Assembly (NCBI RefSeq): GCF_016862915.1
Contig: NZ_BONW01000001.1
Span: forward strand, 310,001-374,000
Source: Plantactinospora endophytica
Lineage (GTDB): Bacteria > Actinomycetota > Actinomycetes > Mycobacteriales > Micromonosporaceae
Direction: 5' to 3'
Length of the DNA: 64,000 nucleotides
Position 1 is the stretch's first letter. Each line of letters begins with the position of its first letter. Position numbers and translations under genes: made by a program. The notes beneath the pieces were generated by a model. It was not told the DNA's origin. It did no database searches and saw nothing but the letters and a program-made list of their open reading frames with translations. Shown here piece by piece: positions 52,031 through 60,064 of this stretch.

Positions 52031-52093
52031 GACCGAACAGTACGGTGCCGCCCGGCCCGCCGCCGCCACCCGCCGGCCCGCGTACGGCCACGG

Positions 52094-52441
52094 TCAGCTC
52101 TCGGGCTCCGGTTCGGCGGTGGCGTCGCGCAGCCGACTCACCAACTGCTCCAGCGCGGCGACCTCGGCGCGTAGGGCTGCCCGGCCCTGTCGGGTGAGTC
52201 GCAGCCAGGTGCACGGGCGGCGCCCCTCGTACCCCTTGACCACCCGGAGCAGCTCGGCCTGTTCGAGGATGCGCAGGTGGCGGTTGAGGTTGCCGTCGGT
52301 CAGCCCCAGCTCGTCCCGGAGGGTGGCGAACTTGCACTCCCGGGTCTCGCTCAGCACGGTGAGGATGCCGAGGCGTACCCGCTGGTGCACGGTGTCATCC
52401 AGGGCCAGCGCCGGGTGCGGCGGCACCGGCCGGTCAGGCAT
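52094..52441 (-). CDS. Winged-helix transcriptional regulator (MarR/ArsR-like)
   Basis: The 115-residue protein is a single winged-helix domain: RVRLGILTVLSETRECKFAT, LRDELGLTDGNLNRHLRILE and the wing VKGYEGRRPCTWLRLTRQG. Such small regulators typically pair with a membrane protein in the same operon. Its ATG lies inside the end of the upstream membrane gene (8-bp overlap), so it is translated as part of that operon. The palindrome and 18-bp repeats upstream of the operon are the likely binding sites (inference). Confidence 0.88.
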   Translation of the reverse strand: MPDRPVPPHPALALDDTVHQRVRLGILTVLSETRECKFATLRDELGLTDGNLNRHLRILEQAELLRVVKGYEGRRPCTWLRLTRQGRAALRAEVAALEQLVSRLRDATAEPEPES

Positions 52442-53183
52442 CGGGACGCCGTCGGCTGCGGGCGGCGCGTACGGCGGCGAAGACCACCAGCGGCAGGGCC
52501 ATCAGCACAAGGTAGTGGCCGGGGCGGAGCGCGAGTTGACCGCCGAGCGAACCGCTCTGCCAACCGAGGATGTCGGTGGCCCACGGGGCCAGCTCGCCCA
52601 GCCGGGGCGAGCCGCAGAGCCAGGCGGTGAGCAGTGCGATCCAGGCTCCGGCGGCGGCCAGGGCCGGACTGCGTTCGGCCCAGGCGAGCGCCAGTACGGC
52701 CACGGCGATCGACAGCAGCGGGGTCAGCATCCCGTGCCACCACCCTGGCTGCTGGTCGACGAGCGTGCCGGGCTGGATTTCCGTCCTCGGTACCGCCGCG
52801 ACGACCGCGAGCAGCAGGAGCACGCCGAGGCCGGTGCCGGCGAAGAGTGGCCAGGAGACCCGCAGTCCGAGCCGACGGGCCCGCCAGCCGTACCAGGTGC
52901 CGGTGGCGGCGACCAGCAGTGGCACGCCGACGAACCAGAAGACGTACGACAGGACGGGGTGCCGCTGCTCGTCGGGGAGCCCGGCCCAGTAGGGGTGGTG
53001 CACGACGGTGGTCCTCGACTGCGCGAACGGGGTGCGGTAGAGGGCGGTGCTGGCCAGTAACAGTACGGCGACGGCGAGCGCCGGCAGCCAGGCGCCGTTG
53101 TGTGTCCGGGTGCGGGTGCGGTCGCGTAACCGGTCCAGCTCGGCCAGGATCTCCACGGACCGCTTCCCGTCGGTGGAACTCAT
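52434..53183 (-). CDS. Membrane protein co-transcribed with a winged-helix regulator
   Basis: This 249-residue protein starts with a charged segment (SVEILAELDRLRDRTRTRT), then six or seven membrane helices such as LPALAVAVLLLASTALYRTP, VLSYVFWFVGVPLLVAATGT and LALAWAERSPALAAAGAWIA. No catalytic motif is visible. It is the first gene of a two-gene operon with the regulator overlapping its end, and is preceded by an 18-bp repeat array. It may be an efflux or sensing protein controlled by its own regulator. Confidence 0.7.
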   Translation of the reverse strand: MSSTDGKRSVEILAELDRLRDRTRTRTHNGAWLPALAVAVLLLASTALYRTPFAQSRTTVVHHPYWAGLPDEQRHPVLSYVFWFVGVPLLVAATGTWYGWRARRLGLRVSWPLFAGTGLGVLLLLAVVAAVPRTEIQPGTLVDQQPGWWHGMLTPLLSIAVAVLALAWAERSPALAAAGAWIALLTAWLCGSPRLGELAPWATDILGWQSGSLGGQLALRPGHYLVLMALPLVVFAAVRAARSRRRPDA

Positions 53184-53197
53184 CGTCGCCCCCTCAA

Positions 53198-53323
53198 CTC
53201 TGCGTCAGCGTTTCCAGCTCTGTGTCGGCGTCGAACTCTGTGCCGGCGTTCCACTTCGTGTCGGCGTTCAGCTTTGCGTCGGCATTTAGCTTTGCATCAG
53301 CACTGTACTCTGCAATGCAAAGT
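53198..53323 (-). repeat. Seven 18-bp repeats and a palindrome upstream of the regulator operon
   Basis: The motif CT(C/T)TG(C/T)GTC(G/A)GCG recurs with core starts at 53198, 53218, 53236, 53254, 53272, 53290 and 53308: one 20-bp step and then five of exactly 18 bp. The last unit is the palindrome ACTCTGCAATGCAAAGT (53307-53323). The array sits 15-140 bp before the membrane-regulator operon and looks like a multi-site operator. Confidence 0.8.
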
Positions 53324-53417
53324 CTACGGGCGCTGTCAACATGTCCGGTCGGCGACTCCGCCGGACGGTGCTACCCGGGGGCCCCGCCCCCGGCACCGCT
53401 GCGGCTACCGTGGACGG

Positions 53418-55247
53418 GTGCGTGACCCCAGCCTTTCCCGGAACACGGCCAGCCGGCTCTCCCCGTCCCGCCGCGCCGCCGACCTCCGTCGGCTCCGGAG
53501 CGAGCGGTTCGACGTACTCGTGATCGGCGGTGGGGTGACCGGCGCGGGCGCCGCGCTCGACGCGGCCTCCCGTGGGCTCAAGGTGGCCCTGGTCGAGGCG
53601 CGCGACTTCGCCTCCGGCACCTCCAGCCGGTCCAGCAAACTCATCCACGGCGGCCTGCGCTACCTGGAGCAACTGGAGTTCCACCTGGTCCACGAGGCGC
53701 TGACCGAGCGCGGCCTGCTCGCCACCCGGCTCGCCCCGCACCTGGTGCGCCCGGTGCCGATCCTGATCCCGCTGCCGCCCGGCCACGGCCGGGCCGCGCT
53801 GGCCGGCCGGGCCTGGCGACGCTCCTACTACGGCACCGGAGTCGCCACCTACGACGCCTTCGCCGGGGTCTTCGCCGGCGGGCGGGGGATGCCGCTGCAC
53901 CGGCACCTCACCCGCGAGGGCGCCCGCCGGACCTTTCCCAGCCTGCGCGCCGACGCCATCGCCGGGGCCATCCGCTACTACGACGGCCAGGTCGACGACG
54001 CCCGCTTGGTGGTCACCCTGGCCCGCACGGCGGCCAGCCTCGGCGCGGCGATGGCGACCAGCGCGCGCGTCGTCGGCCTGGTCCGGCAGGCCCGCGAGGT
54101 GACCGGGGTACGGGTCCGGGACATGGAGGCGCCGCCCGGCTCCCCGGACGCCGAGTTCGAGGTACGCGCCCGCACCGTCATCGCCGCCACCGGAGTGTGG
54201 AGCGACGACATGTCCGAACTGCTCGGTGACGTCGGGGTACGCCGCGGGCTGCGGGTCCGCGCATCCAAGGGCGTACACCTGGTGGTGCCCCGTTCGGCGA
54301 TCACCGGCGAGGCCGGGCTGATCCTGCGTACGCCCACCTCGGTGCTCTTCGTCATCCCGTGGGGCGGGCACTGGATCATCGGCACCACCGACACCGACTG
54401 GCGGCTCGACCGGGCCCACCCGGCGGCCTCGGCCCGGGACATCGACTATCTGCTCGACCAGGTCAACACGGTGCTGGACCGGCCGCTGACCACCGCCGAC
54501 ATCGAGGGCGTCTACGCCGGACTGCGCCCGCTGCTCTCGGGCGAGGCGGACTCGACGTCGAAGCTCTCCCGCGAGCACGCGGTCTACGAGCCGATGCTCG
54601 GACTGCTGCTGGTGGCCGGTGGGAAGTACACGACGTACCGGGTGATGGCCGCCGACGTGGTCGACCGGGCCGCCCGCCGGCTCGGTGGCGTACGCCCGTC
54701 GCGCACCGCCGAGCTGCCGCTGGTCGGCGCCGACGGGTACGCGGCACTGTGGCGGGACCGGGCCGACCTGGCCCGCCGGCACGGGGTGCAGGCCGGGGTG
54801 GTCGAACACCTGCTGGAGCGGTACGGCAACCTCACCACGCACCTGCTCGACATGGTCGACGCCGATCCACTGCTCGGTTCACCGCTGGCCGGGGCACCGG
54901 AATACCTCGCCGCCGAGGTGGCGTACGCGGCCCGGGCCGAAGGGGCGCTGCACCTGGACGACGTGCTGACCCGGCGTACCCGGATCTCGTTCGAGACGCC
55001 GCACCGGGGTGCCGAGTCGGCCGAGCAGGCGGCCGAGATCATGGGTCGGGTGCTCGGCTGGGACGCCACGGTGCGGGCCCGCGAGGTCGAGCACTACCTG
55101 GCCCGGGTGCAGGCGGAACGGCAGTCCCAGCGGATGCCGGACGACGCCACGGCCGACGCGGCCCGGGTGGGCGCGCCGGACGTACGCGGCTTCGCGGCCG
55201 ACCGGGGCGCGAGCGCCGGCCTGGACGAGATCGAACTTCCCGGCTGA
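53418..55247 (+). CDS. glpD: Glycerol-3-phosphate dehydrogenase (FAD-dependent)
   Basis: This 609-residue flavoenzyme oxidises glycerol-3-P to dihydroxyacetone-P at the membrane and passes electrons to quinone. It has the FAD-binding VIGGGVTGAGAALDAASRG, GTSSRSSKLIHGGLRYLEQ, FVIPWGGHWIIGTTDTDW and KYTTYRVMAADVVDRAA; the C-terminal DAO_C domain follows. GTG 53418 is supported by TACCGT 6 nt upstream (leaderless); the earlier open frame runs through the repeat array. It stands alone here without glpF or glpK. Confidence 0.94.
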   Translation: MRDPSLSRNTASRLSPSRRAADLRRLRSERFDVLVIGGGVTGAGAALDAASRGLKVALVEARDFASGTSSRSSKLIHGGLRYLEQLEFHLVHEALTERGLLATRLAPHLVRPVPILIPLPPGHGRAALAGRAWRRSYYGTGVATYDAFAGVFAGGRGMPLHRHLTREGARRTFPSLRADAIAGAIRYYDGQVDDARLVVTLARTAASLGAAMATSARVVGLVRQAREVTGVRVRDMEAPPGSPDAEFEVRARTVIAATGVWSDDMSELLGDVGVRRGLRVRASKGVHLVVPRSAITGEAGLILRTPTSVLFVIPWGGHWIIGTTDTDWRLDRAHPAASARDIDYLLDQVNTVLDRPLTTADIEGVYAGLRPLLSGEADSTSKLSREHAVYEPMLGLLLVAGGKYTTYRVMAADVVDRAARRLGGVRPSRTAELPLVGADGYAALWRDRADLARRHGVQAGVVEHLLERYGNLTTHLLDMVDADPLLGSPLAGAPEYLAAEVAYAARAEGALHLDDVLTRRTRISFETPHRGAESAEQAAEIMGRVLGWDATVRAREVEHYLARVQAERQSQRMPDDATADAARVGAPDVRGFAADRGASAGLDEIELPG

Positions 55248-55327
55248 CCGCCGCCGGCCCGGCAAACCAGCCCGGTCAGCCCGTCGCGGAGAGGCACGCC
55301 GGCGGAAAGCACGTCGCGGAGAAGCGA

Positions 55328-55375
55328 GTCAGCGGGTCAGCGAGTCAGCGGGTCAGCAGGAAAGCCCGTCAGCGG
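55328..55375 (+). repeat. Short 8-bp repeats GTCAGCGG
   Basis: Four consecutive 8-bp units, GTCAGCGG, GTCAGCGA, GTCAGCGG and GTCAGCAG (55328-55359), and a fifth copy at 55368-55375 fill the space between glpD and the convergent glcD-like gene. Confidence 0.8.
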
Positions 55376-55376
55376 G

Positions 55377-56771
55377 TTACAGCACCTTGCCGGGGTTGAG
55401 CAGTCCGGTCGGGTCGAGTGCGTCCTTGATGGCCTGGTGCACCCGGACACCGACCGGCCCGATCTCCCGGGCCAGCCAGTCCCGCTTGAGCAGGCCGACC
55501 CCGTGCTCCCCGGTGCAGGTGCCGCCGAGGGAGAGCCCGAGTTCCATGATCGCGTCGAAGGCACGCCGGCCCCGCTGCACGTTCTCCGGGTCGGCCCGGT
55601 CGACCACGATGTTCGGATGCATGTTGCCGTCACCGGCGTGCCCGACCACGCCGATCGGCACGTCGTGCTCGGCGGAGATCCGGGCCACCCCGTCGAGGAG
55701 CGCCGCCAGCGCGTCCCGGGGTACCGCCACGTCGTCGATGACCAGGCCGCCGTTGCCGTCCGGATAGGTCTGCGCGGCGAACCGTTCCATCGCCGGGTGC
55801 GCCAACCGGCGGGCCTGGAGCAGCGCGGCGGCCTCCGCCGCGTCGGTGGCCGCGAAGACCTCGTCGGCACCGCTCGCCGTGCAGACCTCGGCCAGCCGCG
55901 CGAGGTCGGCGGCGGCCCGGGGACCGGTGTCGGCGGCGGCCAGCAGCAGCGCCTCGGCGTCGGTACGCAACCCCATCGGCCGGTACGCCTCGATCGCGCC
56001 CAGGTGCGTCCGGTCCAGCAGTTCCAGCAGGCTCGGGGTGAGCCCCTGGGCGGAGATCTCCGCGACCGCCCGGCCGGCGGCGGTGGTGGACGGGAAGACC
56101 GCGACCAGGGTCAGTGACTCCTCGGCGGCCGGCCGCAGCGAGACGGTCACCTCGGTGATCACCCCGAGGGTGCCCTCCGAGCCGACGAAGAGCCGGGTCA
56201 GGTCGTACCCGGCGACCCCCTTGGCGGTACGCCGTCCGGTGCGCAGGATCTCCCCGTCGGCCAGTACCACCTCCAGGCCGAGGACGTACTCGGTGGTGAC
56301 GCCGTACTTGACGCAGCACATTCCGCCCGCGTTGGTCGACACGTTGCCGCCGATCGTGGACGACTCCCAGGAGCCGGGGTCGGGCGGATAGCGCAGGCCG
56401 TGCTTTGCCACGGCGGCGGCCAGGGTGGCGTTGACCACTCCCGGCTGGACCACCGCGATCCGGTTCACCGGGTCGACCTCCCGGATCTCGTCCATCAGCA
56501 CCGTGGAGAGCACGACCGCACCGTCGACCGCGTTGGCCGCGCCCGCCAGTCCGGTCCGGGCCCCCTGGGGTACCAGCGGAGCACCGTGCGCCGCCGCCGC
56601 CCGGACCACGGCGACCACCTCGGCGGTGGTCCGTGGCCGGACCACCACGGCCGGCATCCCGGCCGCGCAGAGGTCGGCCTCGTCGCGCTGGTGGCCACGG
56701 AGCAGATCGGGATCGGTCAGTACGGCGGACTCGCCGAGCGCCGCCCGCAGGTCGTCGAGAAGATCCGGCAT
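55377..56771 (-). CDS. FAD-linked oxidase, GlcD/D-lactate dehydrogenase type
   Basis: The 464-residue flavoprotein has the PCMH FAD-binding fold (PLVPQGARTGLAGAANAVDG, STIGGNVSTNAGGMCCVKYG, VGSEGTLGVITEVTV) and a C-terminal FAD-oxidase domain with GVVGHAGDGNMHPNIVVDRA and GTCTGEHGVGLLKRDWL. It oxidises a 2-hydroxyacid such as glycolate or D-lactate; no glcE or glcF subunit gene is adjacent, so it is probably a single-subunit dehydrogenase. The ATG at 56771 has TAGCCT 7 nt upstream, a leaderless layout. Convergent with glpD. Confidence 0.9.
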   Translation of the reverse strand: MPDLLDDLRAALGESAVLTDPDLLRGHQRDEADLCAAGMPAVVVRPRTTAEVVAVVRAAAAHGAPLVPQGARTGLAGAANAVDGAVVLSTVLMDEIREVDPVNRIAVVQPGVVNATLAAAVAKHGLRYPPDPGSWESSTIGGNVSTNAGGMCCVKYGVTTEYVLGLEVVLADGEILRTGRRTAKGVAGYDLTRLFVGSEGTLGVITEVTVSLRPAAEESLTLVAVFPSTTAAGRAVAEISAQGLTPSLLELLDRTHLGAIEAYRPMGLRTDAEALLLAAADTGPRAAADLARLAEVCTASGADEVFAATDAAEAAALLQARRLAHPAMERFAAQTYPDGNGGLVIDDVAVPRDALAALLDGVARISAEHDVPIGVVGHAGDGNMHPNIVVDRADPENVQRGRRAFDAIMELGLSLGGTCTGEHGVGLLKRDWLAREIGPVGVRVHQAIKDALDPTGLLNPGKVL

Positions 56772-57000
56772 GCCTGGCAGGCTAACCGCCCGACGGATAC
56801 ACCGACCACGGCGGTTTCCGGTACGGCGACGGACAACCGGGACGAGAGGCGCCGATACCACCGGGTCCCGCAGGTCCTGACCAGCCGCCCCACGGAGCCG
56901 GCCGTCCGGGTTCGATGGATTCCGACGACCGGGTTCGGCGGATGATCCTGACGTCCGGGTTCGGCGGGTTCGGCGGGTTCGGGAGTGGGTAGTCCCCGCC

Positions 57001-58269
57001 ATGCGCTCCCTCCGGCACACCGTGGCCAAAACGCCGGTGGACCTCGATCGGGAGCGCATCACCAACCTGGCGAAGGAGTTCCGGAAGCGGTCCCGGGCCA
57101 CCGTCAAGGACCGCTGGCACGCCGTACGGTTCAACCTGGTGCTGGCCCTCCAGGCGGGGGTGGCCGCCGCGCTGGCCTGGGTCGGCTCGCACGAGTTCCT
57201 CGACAACCCGTCGCCGGTCTTCGCGCCGATCTCCGCGATCGGTACCCTCGCCTCCTCGGTCGGCCAGCGACTGCGGCGTACGGTCGAACTGATCATCGGG
57301 GTGGCGGTCGGCATCGGCCTCGGCGACGCGCTGGTCTTTGCCGCCGGCACCGGGCCCTGGCAGCTCGGTCTGATCGTCGCCCTGTCGATCATGGTCACGA
57401 TCTTCCTGGGCGGCGGCCCGGCGGTGGTGACCCAGGCGGCGGCCACCGCCGTGCTGATCGTGACCGTCGACATGCCGCAGCAGGCCAACATCGAGTCGCC
57501 CCGGGTGATCGACGCCCTGATCGGCGGTTTCGCCGGGCTCGTGGTGATCGCACTGGTGCTGCCGTTGAACCCGTTGCGGGTGGTGGACCGGGCGGCCCGG
57601 CCGCCGCTCGGCCGGCTCGCCGAGGAACTCTCCGAGACCGCCGAGGCGCTGAAGACCCGGGACGCGCCCCGGGCACAGGCGGCGCTGGACCGGTTGCGCG
57701 AGGTGGAGAACCATCTCCAGGGCTTCGAGGAGGCGTTGGAGGGTGGCCGGGAGACCTCCATCCTGGCGCCGGTGCGCTGGCACCGTCGAGGAGCGCTCAC
57801 CCAGTACGTGGAGAGTTCCGAGTACATCGAGCACGCCGTACACAACAGCGGGACGCTGATCCGGCGGGCGGTGACCGTGCTGGAGGACGGGGAGCCGGTC
57901 CCGGAGGAGATGTCCAACGCGGTGGCGCTGCTCGCCGAGGCGGTACGACTGCTGCGTAAGGACCTCGGCCTCGGGGTACGCCCGGAGGCCACCCGGGAGC
58001 AGGCGTTGCAGGCGATCGGCCAGGCCGGCAGGGCGTACGCCGAGGGGGTCGGGTTCTCCGGCAGCGTGGTGATCGCGCAGGTCCGTACCACCGGCAGCGA
58101 CCTGCTCCGGGCCACCGGCATCGAACGGCTCGAAGCGAACCAGTTGGTGCGCCGGGCGGCGGGCGGGCATGCCGGCGAGGCCGCCGAGGCGGCGGCCGGC
58201 AAGCCCCGTGCCACAAATTCGGACCGCCCCTCGGACACACCATCGTCGGAGGCCGGCTCCGCCCGGTGA
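57001..58269 (+). CDS. FUSC family membrane protein
   Basis: The 422-residue protein has an N-terminal amphipathic segment, about six membrane helices (VRFNLVLALQAGVAAALAWV, LGLIVALSIMVTIFLGGGPA, LIGGFAGLVVIALVLPLNPL) and a cytoplasmic helical region of 200 residues (LGRLAEELSETAEALKTRDA, ALDRLREVENHLQGFEEALE). This is the half-size FUSC/aromatic-acid-exporter-like architecture; substrate unknown. The ATG at 57001 has no strong ribosome binding site; a TAGTCC box lies 5 nt before it. The 3' end is the first unit of a tandem repeat array. Confidence 0.85.
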   Translation: MRSLRHTVAKTPVDLDRERITNLAKEFRKRSRATVKDRWHAVRFNLVLALQAGVAAALAWVGSHEFLDNPSPVFAPISAIGTLASSVGQRLRRTVELIIGVAVGIGLGDALVFAAGTGPWQLGLIVALSIMVTIFLGGGPAVVTQAAATAVLIVTVDMPQQANIESPRVIDALIGGFAGLVVIALVLPLNPLRVVDRAARPPLGRLAEELSETAEALKTRDAPRAQAALDRLREVENHLQGFEEALEGGRETSILAPVRWHRRGALTQYVESSEYIEHAVHNSGTLIRRAVTVLEDGEPVPEEMSNAVALLAEAVRLLRKDLGLGVRPEATREQALQAIGQAGRAYAEGVGFSGSVVIAQVRTTGSDLLRATGIERLEANQLVRRAAGGHAGEAAEAAAGKPRATNSDRPSDTPSSEAGSAR

Positions 58270-58397
58270 TCGCCCGTGCCTTCGCGCGGCCCCCGTCCGG
58301 TGATCGCTCGTGCCCTCGCACGGCCCCAGCCCGGTGCCGCCGGTGTCTTCGCGTGGCACCCTGCCCGGTGCCGCTCGTGCCTTCGCGCGGCCTTAGC
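58263..58397 (+). repeat. Four 34-bp tandem repeats starting at the FUSC stop codon
   Basis: Units starting CCGGTG begin at 58263, 58297, 58331 and 58365 (34, 34, 34 and 33 bp), with a fifth fragment at 58398. The first unit contains the TGA of the FUSC gene. Core GTGCCTTCGCGCGGCC is repeated with substitutions. The array fills the space to the convergent aminotransferase gene. Confidence 0.88.
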
Positions 58398-58416
58398 CCG
58401 GTCGCCGCCCCGCCCG

Positions 58417-59832
58417 TCAGCGTGGTGTGGCCAGGCTGGCCAGGGCGGCCAGCAGGCGGTCGACGTGTGCGGCGGTGCTGCCGAGCCCGATGCTGGCGCG
58501 CAGCGCGGTCGGCGGCAGGTCGCGTCGGCCGCTCCGGTCGGCCGCCTCGGTGAGCAGCCGGCGGGCCAGCGGGTGCGCGCAGAACAGTCCGTCCCGCAGC
58601 CCGATCTGCCAGTGCTGGGCGAGGTCGGCCGCGACCTCGGCCGAGTCCCGACCGGCGACCACGAACGAGACGATGCCGACCCGGGGCGCGTCCACGGCGA
58701 AGGTACGCAGCTCGACCACGTCCGGCAGCCCGGCCAGCCCGGACCGCAGGCGGGCGAGCAGGGCCTGCTCGTCCGCGTACAGCGCGGCGCGGTCCGCCTC
58801 GGCCAACGCGTTGCAGACCGCGGCCAGCGCCACCGCGCCGAGCAGGTTGGGGGTGCCGGCCTCGTGCCGGCCGGGCCCGTCGACCCAGCGGACGTCGTGT
58901 GTCGCCGGCCCGACCCCGAGGGTCGCCCCGCCACCGGCCAGGTACGGCGGCGCGGCGTCCAGCCAGTCGGCCCGTCCGGCGAGTACGCCGATGCCGAACG
59001 GGGCGTACAGCTTGTGTCCGGAGACGGCCACGTAGTCGACCGCCAGGGCGGTGACGTCCAGTTCGGCGTGCGGGGCGAGTTGGGCCGCGTCCAGCGCGAT
59101 CCGCGCGTCGTGCCGGTGGGCGATCCGGGCCAGGTCGGCGATCGGCCAGCACTCGCCGGTGACGTTGCTGGCCCCGGTCACCGCGACCAGGATCGGCGCC
59201 TCGCCGCCACTGCCCCGGCGCAGTTCCCGCAGCGCCGCGTCTACCGCCCGGACGGCGGCACCGGCCGAGTCGGGCACCGGCAACCGCACCGCCCCGGTGG
59301 GCCAGGGCAGCAGGTTGGCGTGGTGCTCGGCGGCGAAGGTCACCACCCGGGTGCCGGGCGGCAGGGCCCGGGCCAGCAGGTTGAGTGCGTCCGTGGTGTT
59401 CCGGGTGAAGACGACGGAGTCGTCGGGGCGTACCCCGAGAAAGTCGCCGACGTCCTGCCGGGCCCGCTCGTACGCCAGCGTGCTGCGTCGGGACAGCGCC
59501 CCGGCGCCCCGGTGCACGCTGCCGTACCACGGCAACAGCTCGGCCACCGCGTCGGCGGCGGCCCGCGCGCACGGCGCGGTGGCGGCATAGTCCAGGTTGA
59601 CCTGCCCGGGTACCCCGAGCACCTGGAGCGGCCCGGTCGCCTCGACACCGGTGCCGATCGTGACCTCGACCGGCTCGACCGGTGACGTCCGGGTCCGCGC
59701 GGCCGATGGTGCCGCAGCGGGCCCGGCCGGACCGGCCGGGGCGGTCCGGGACAGTCGTTCCACCCCCGACGGGTCGGTCGGCCGGGCCGGGCCGGCGGGT
59801 CGGGTGGGCGCGGAAACGAGACTGGTACTCAT
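58417..59832 (-). CDS. Class V aminotransferase (cysteine desulfurase-like)
   Basis: The 471-residue PLP enzyme has an N-terminal Pro/Ala/Thr-rich extension of about 90 residues, then a fold-type I core: VNLDYAATAPCARAAADAV, VVFTRNTTDALNLLARAL, TFAAEHHANLLPW, the PLP lysine in VAVSGHKLYAPFGIGVLAG and RHEAGTPNLLGAVALAAVC. It resembles CsdA/SufS-like cysteine desulfurases, though no catalytic-cysteine loop could be placed with confidence. GGAGG 8 nt before the ATG at 59832 supports the start. A SAM-IV riboswitch lies 81 nt upstream, placing it in methionine/sulfur metabolism. Confidence 0.87.
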   Translation of the reverse strand: MSTSLVSAPTRPAGPARPTDPSGVERLSRTAPAGPAGPAAAPSAARTRTSPVEPVEVTIGTGVEATGPLQVLGVPGQVNLDYAATAPCARAAADAVAELLPWYGSVHRGAGALSRRSTLAYERARQDVGDFLGVRPDDSVVFTRNTTDALNLLARALPPGTRVVTFAAEHHANLLPWPTGAVRLPVPDSAGAAVRAVDAALRELRRGSGGEAPILVAVTGASNVTGECWPIADLARIAHRHDARIALDAAQLAPHAELDVTALAVDYVAVSGHKLYAPFGIGVLAGRADWLDAAPPYLAGGGATLGVGPATHDVRWVDGPGRHEAGTPNLLGAVALAAVCNALAEADRAALYADEQALLARLRSGLAGLPDVVELRTFAVDAPRVGIVSFVVAGRDSAEVAADLAQHWQIGLRDGLFCAHPLARRLLTEAADRSGRRDLPPTALRASIGLGSTAAHVDRLLAALASLATPR

Positions 59833-59913
59833 CGAGATGCCTCCGGTGCCAGGGACCCCGGGGCGGGTGGGAGCGGGGTCCGCGCTTGCCCGGTGCGGGA
59901 GTGCACCGAGCCC

Positions 59914-59998
59914 GGTCATCACCCGGGGCACCCCACCGCGAACCTCGACGAGGGTTGCCGGCCAGCAAGCCGGGGCTTGGACGCTGGCACTCGTGACC
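59914..59998 (-). promoter_or_regulatory. SAM-IV riboswitch upstream of the aminotransferase
   Basis: Read on the minus strand the element starts GGTCACGAGTGCCAGCG, continues AAGCCCCGGCTTGCTGGCCG and GCAACCCTC, and ends GGTGGGGTGCCCCGGGTGAT-GACC. P1 is GGTCA with TGACC, P2 CCAGC with GCTGG, P3 CCTCG with CGAGG, P4 GGGG with CCCC, as in SAM-IV. A downstream stem GGACCCCG/CGGGGTCC (59853-59881) next to the Shine-Dalgarno may be the expression platform. Confidence 0.9.
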
Positions 59999-60064
59999 TG
60001 GCAGGAATCATAACCGGGCCGGATGTGGTCCGACCAGGCTGTCGGGACGAACTACGCTGATCGC

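Noticed and set aside
56940..56990. GGGTTCGGCGG repeats before the FUSC gene
   Set aside because: Only three short, irregular copies; likely low-complexity GC-rich DNA without a clear structure.
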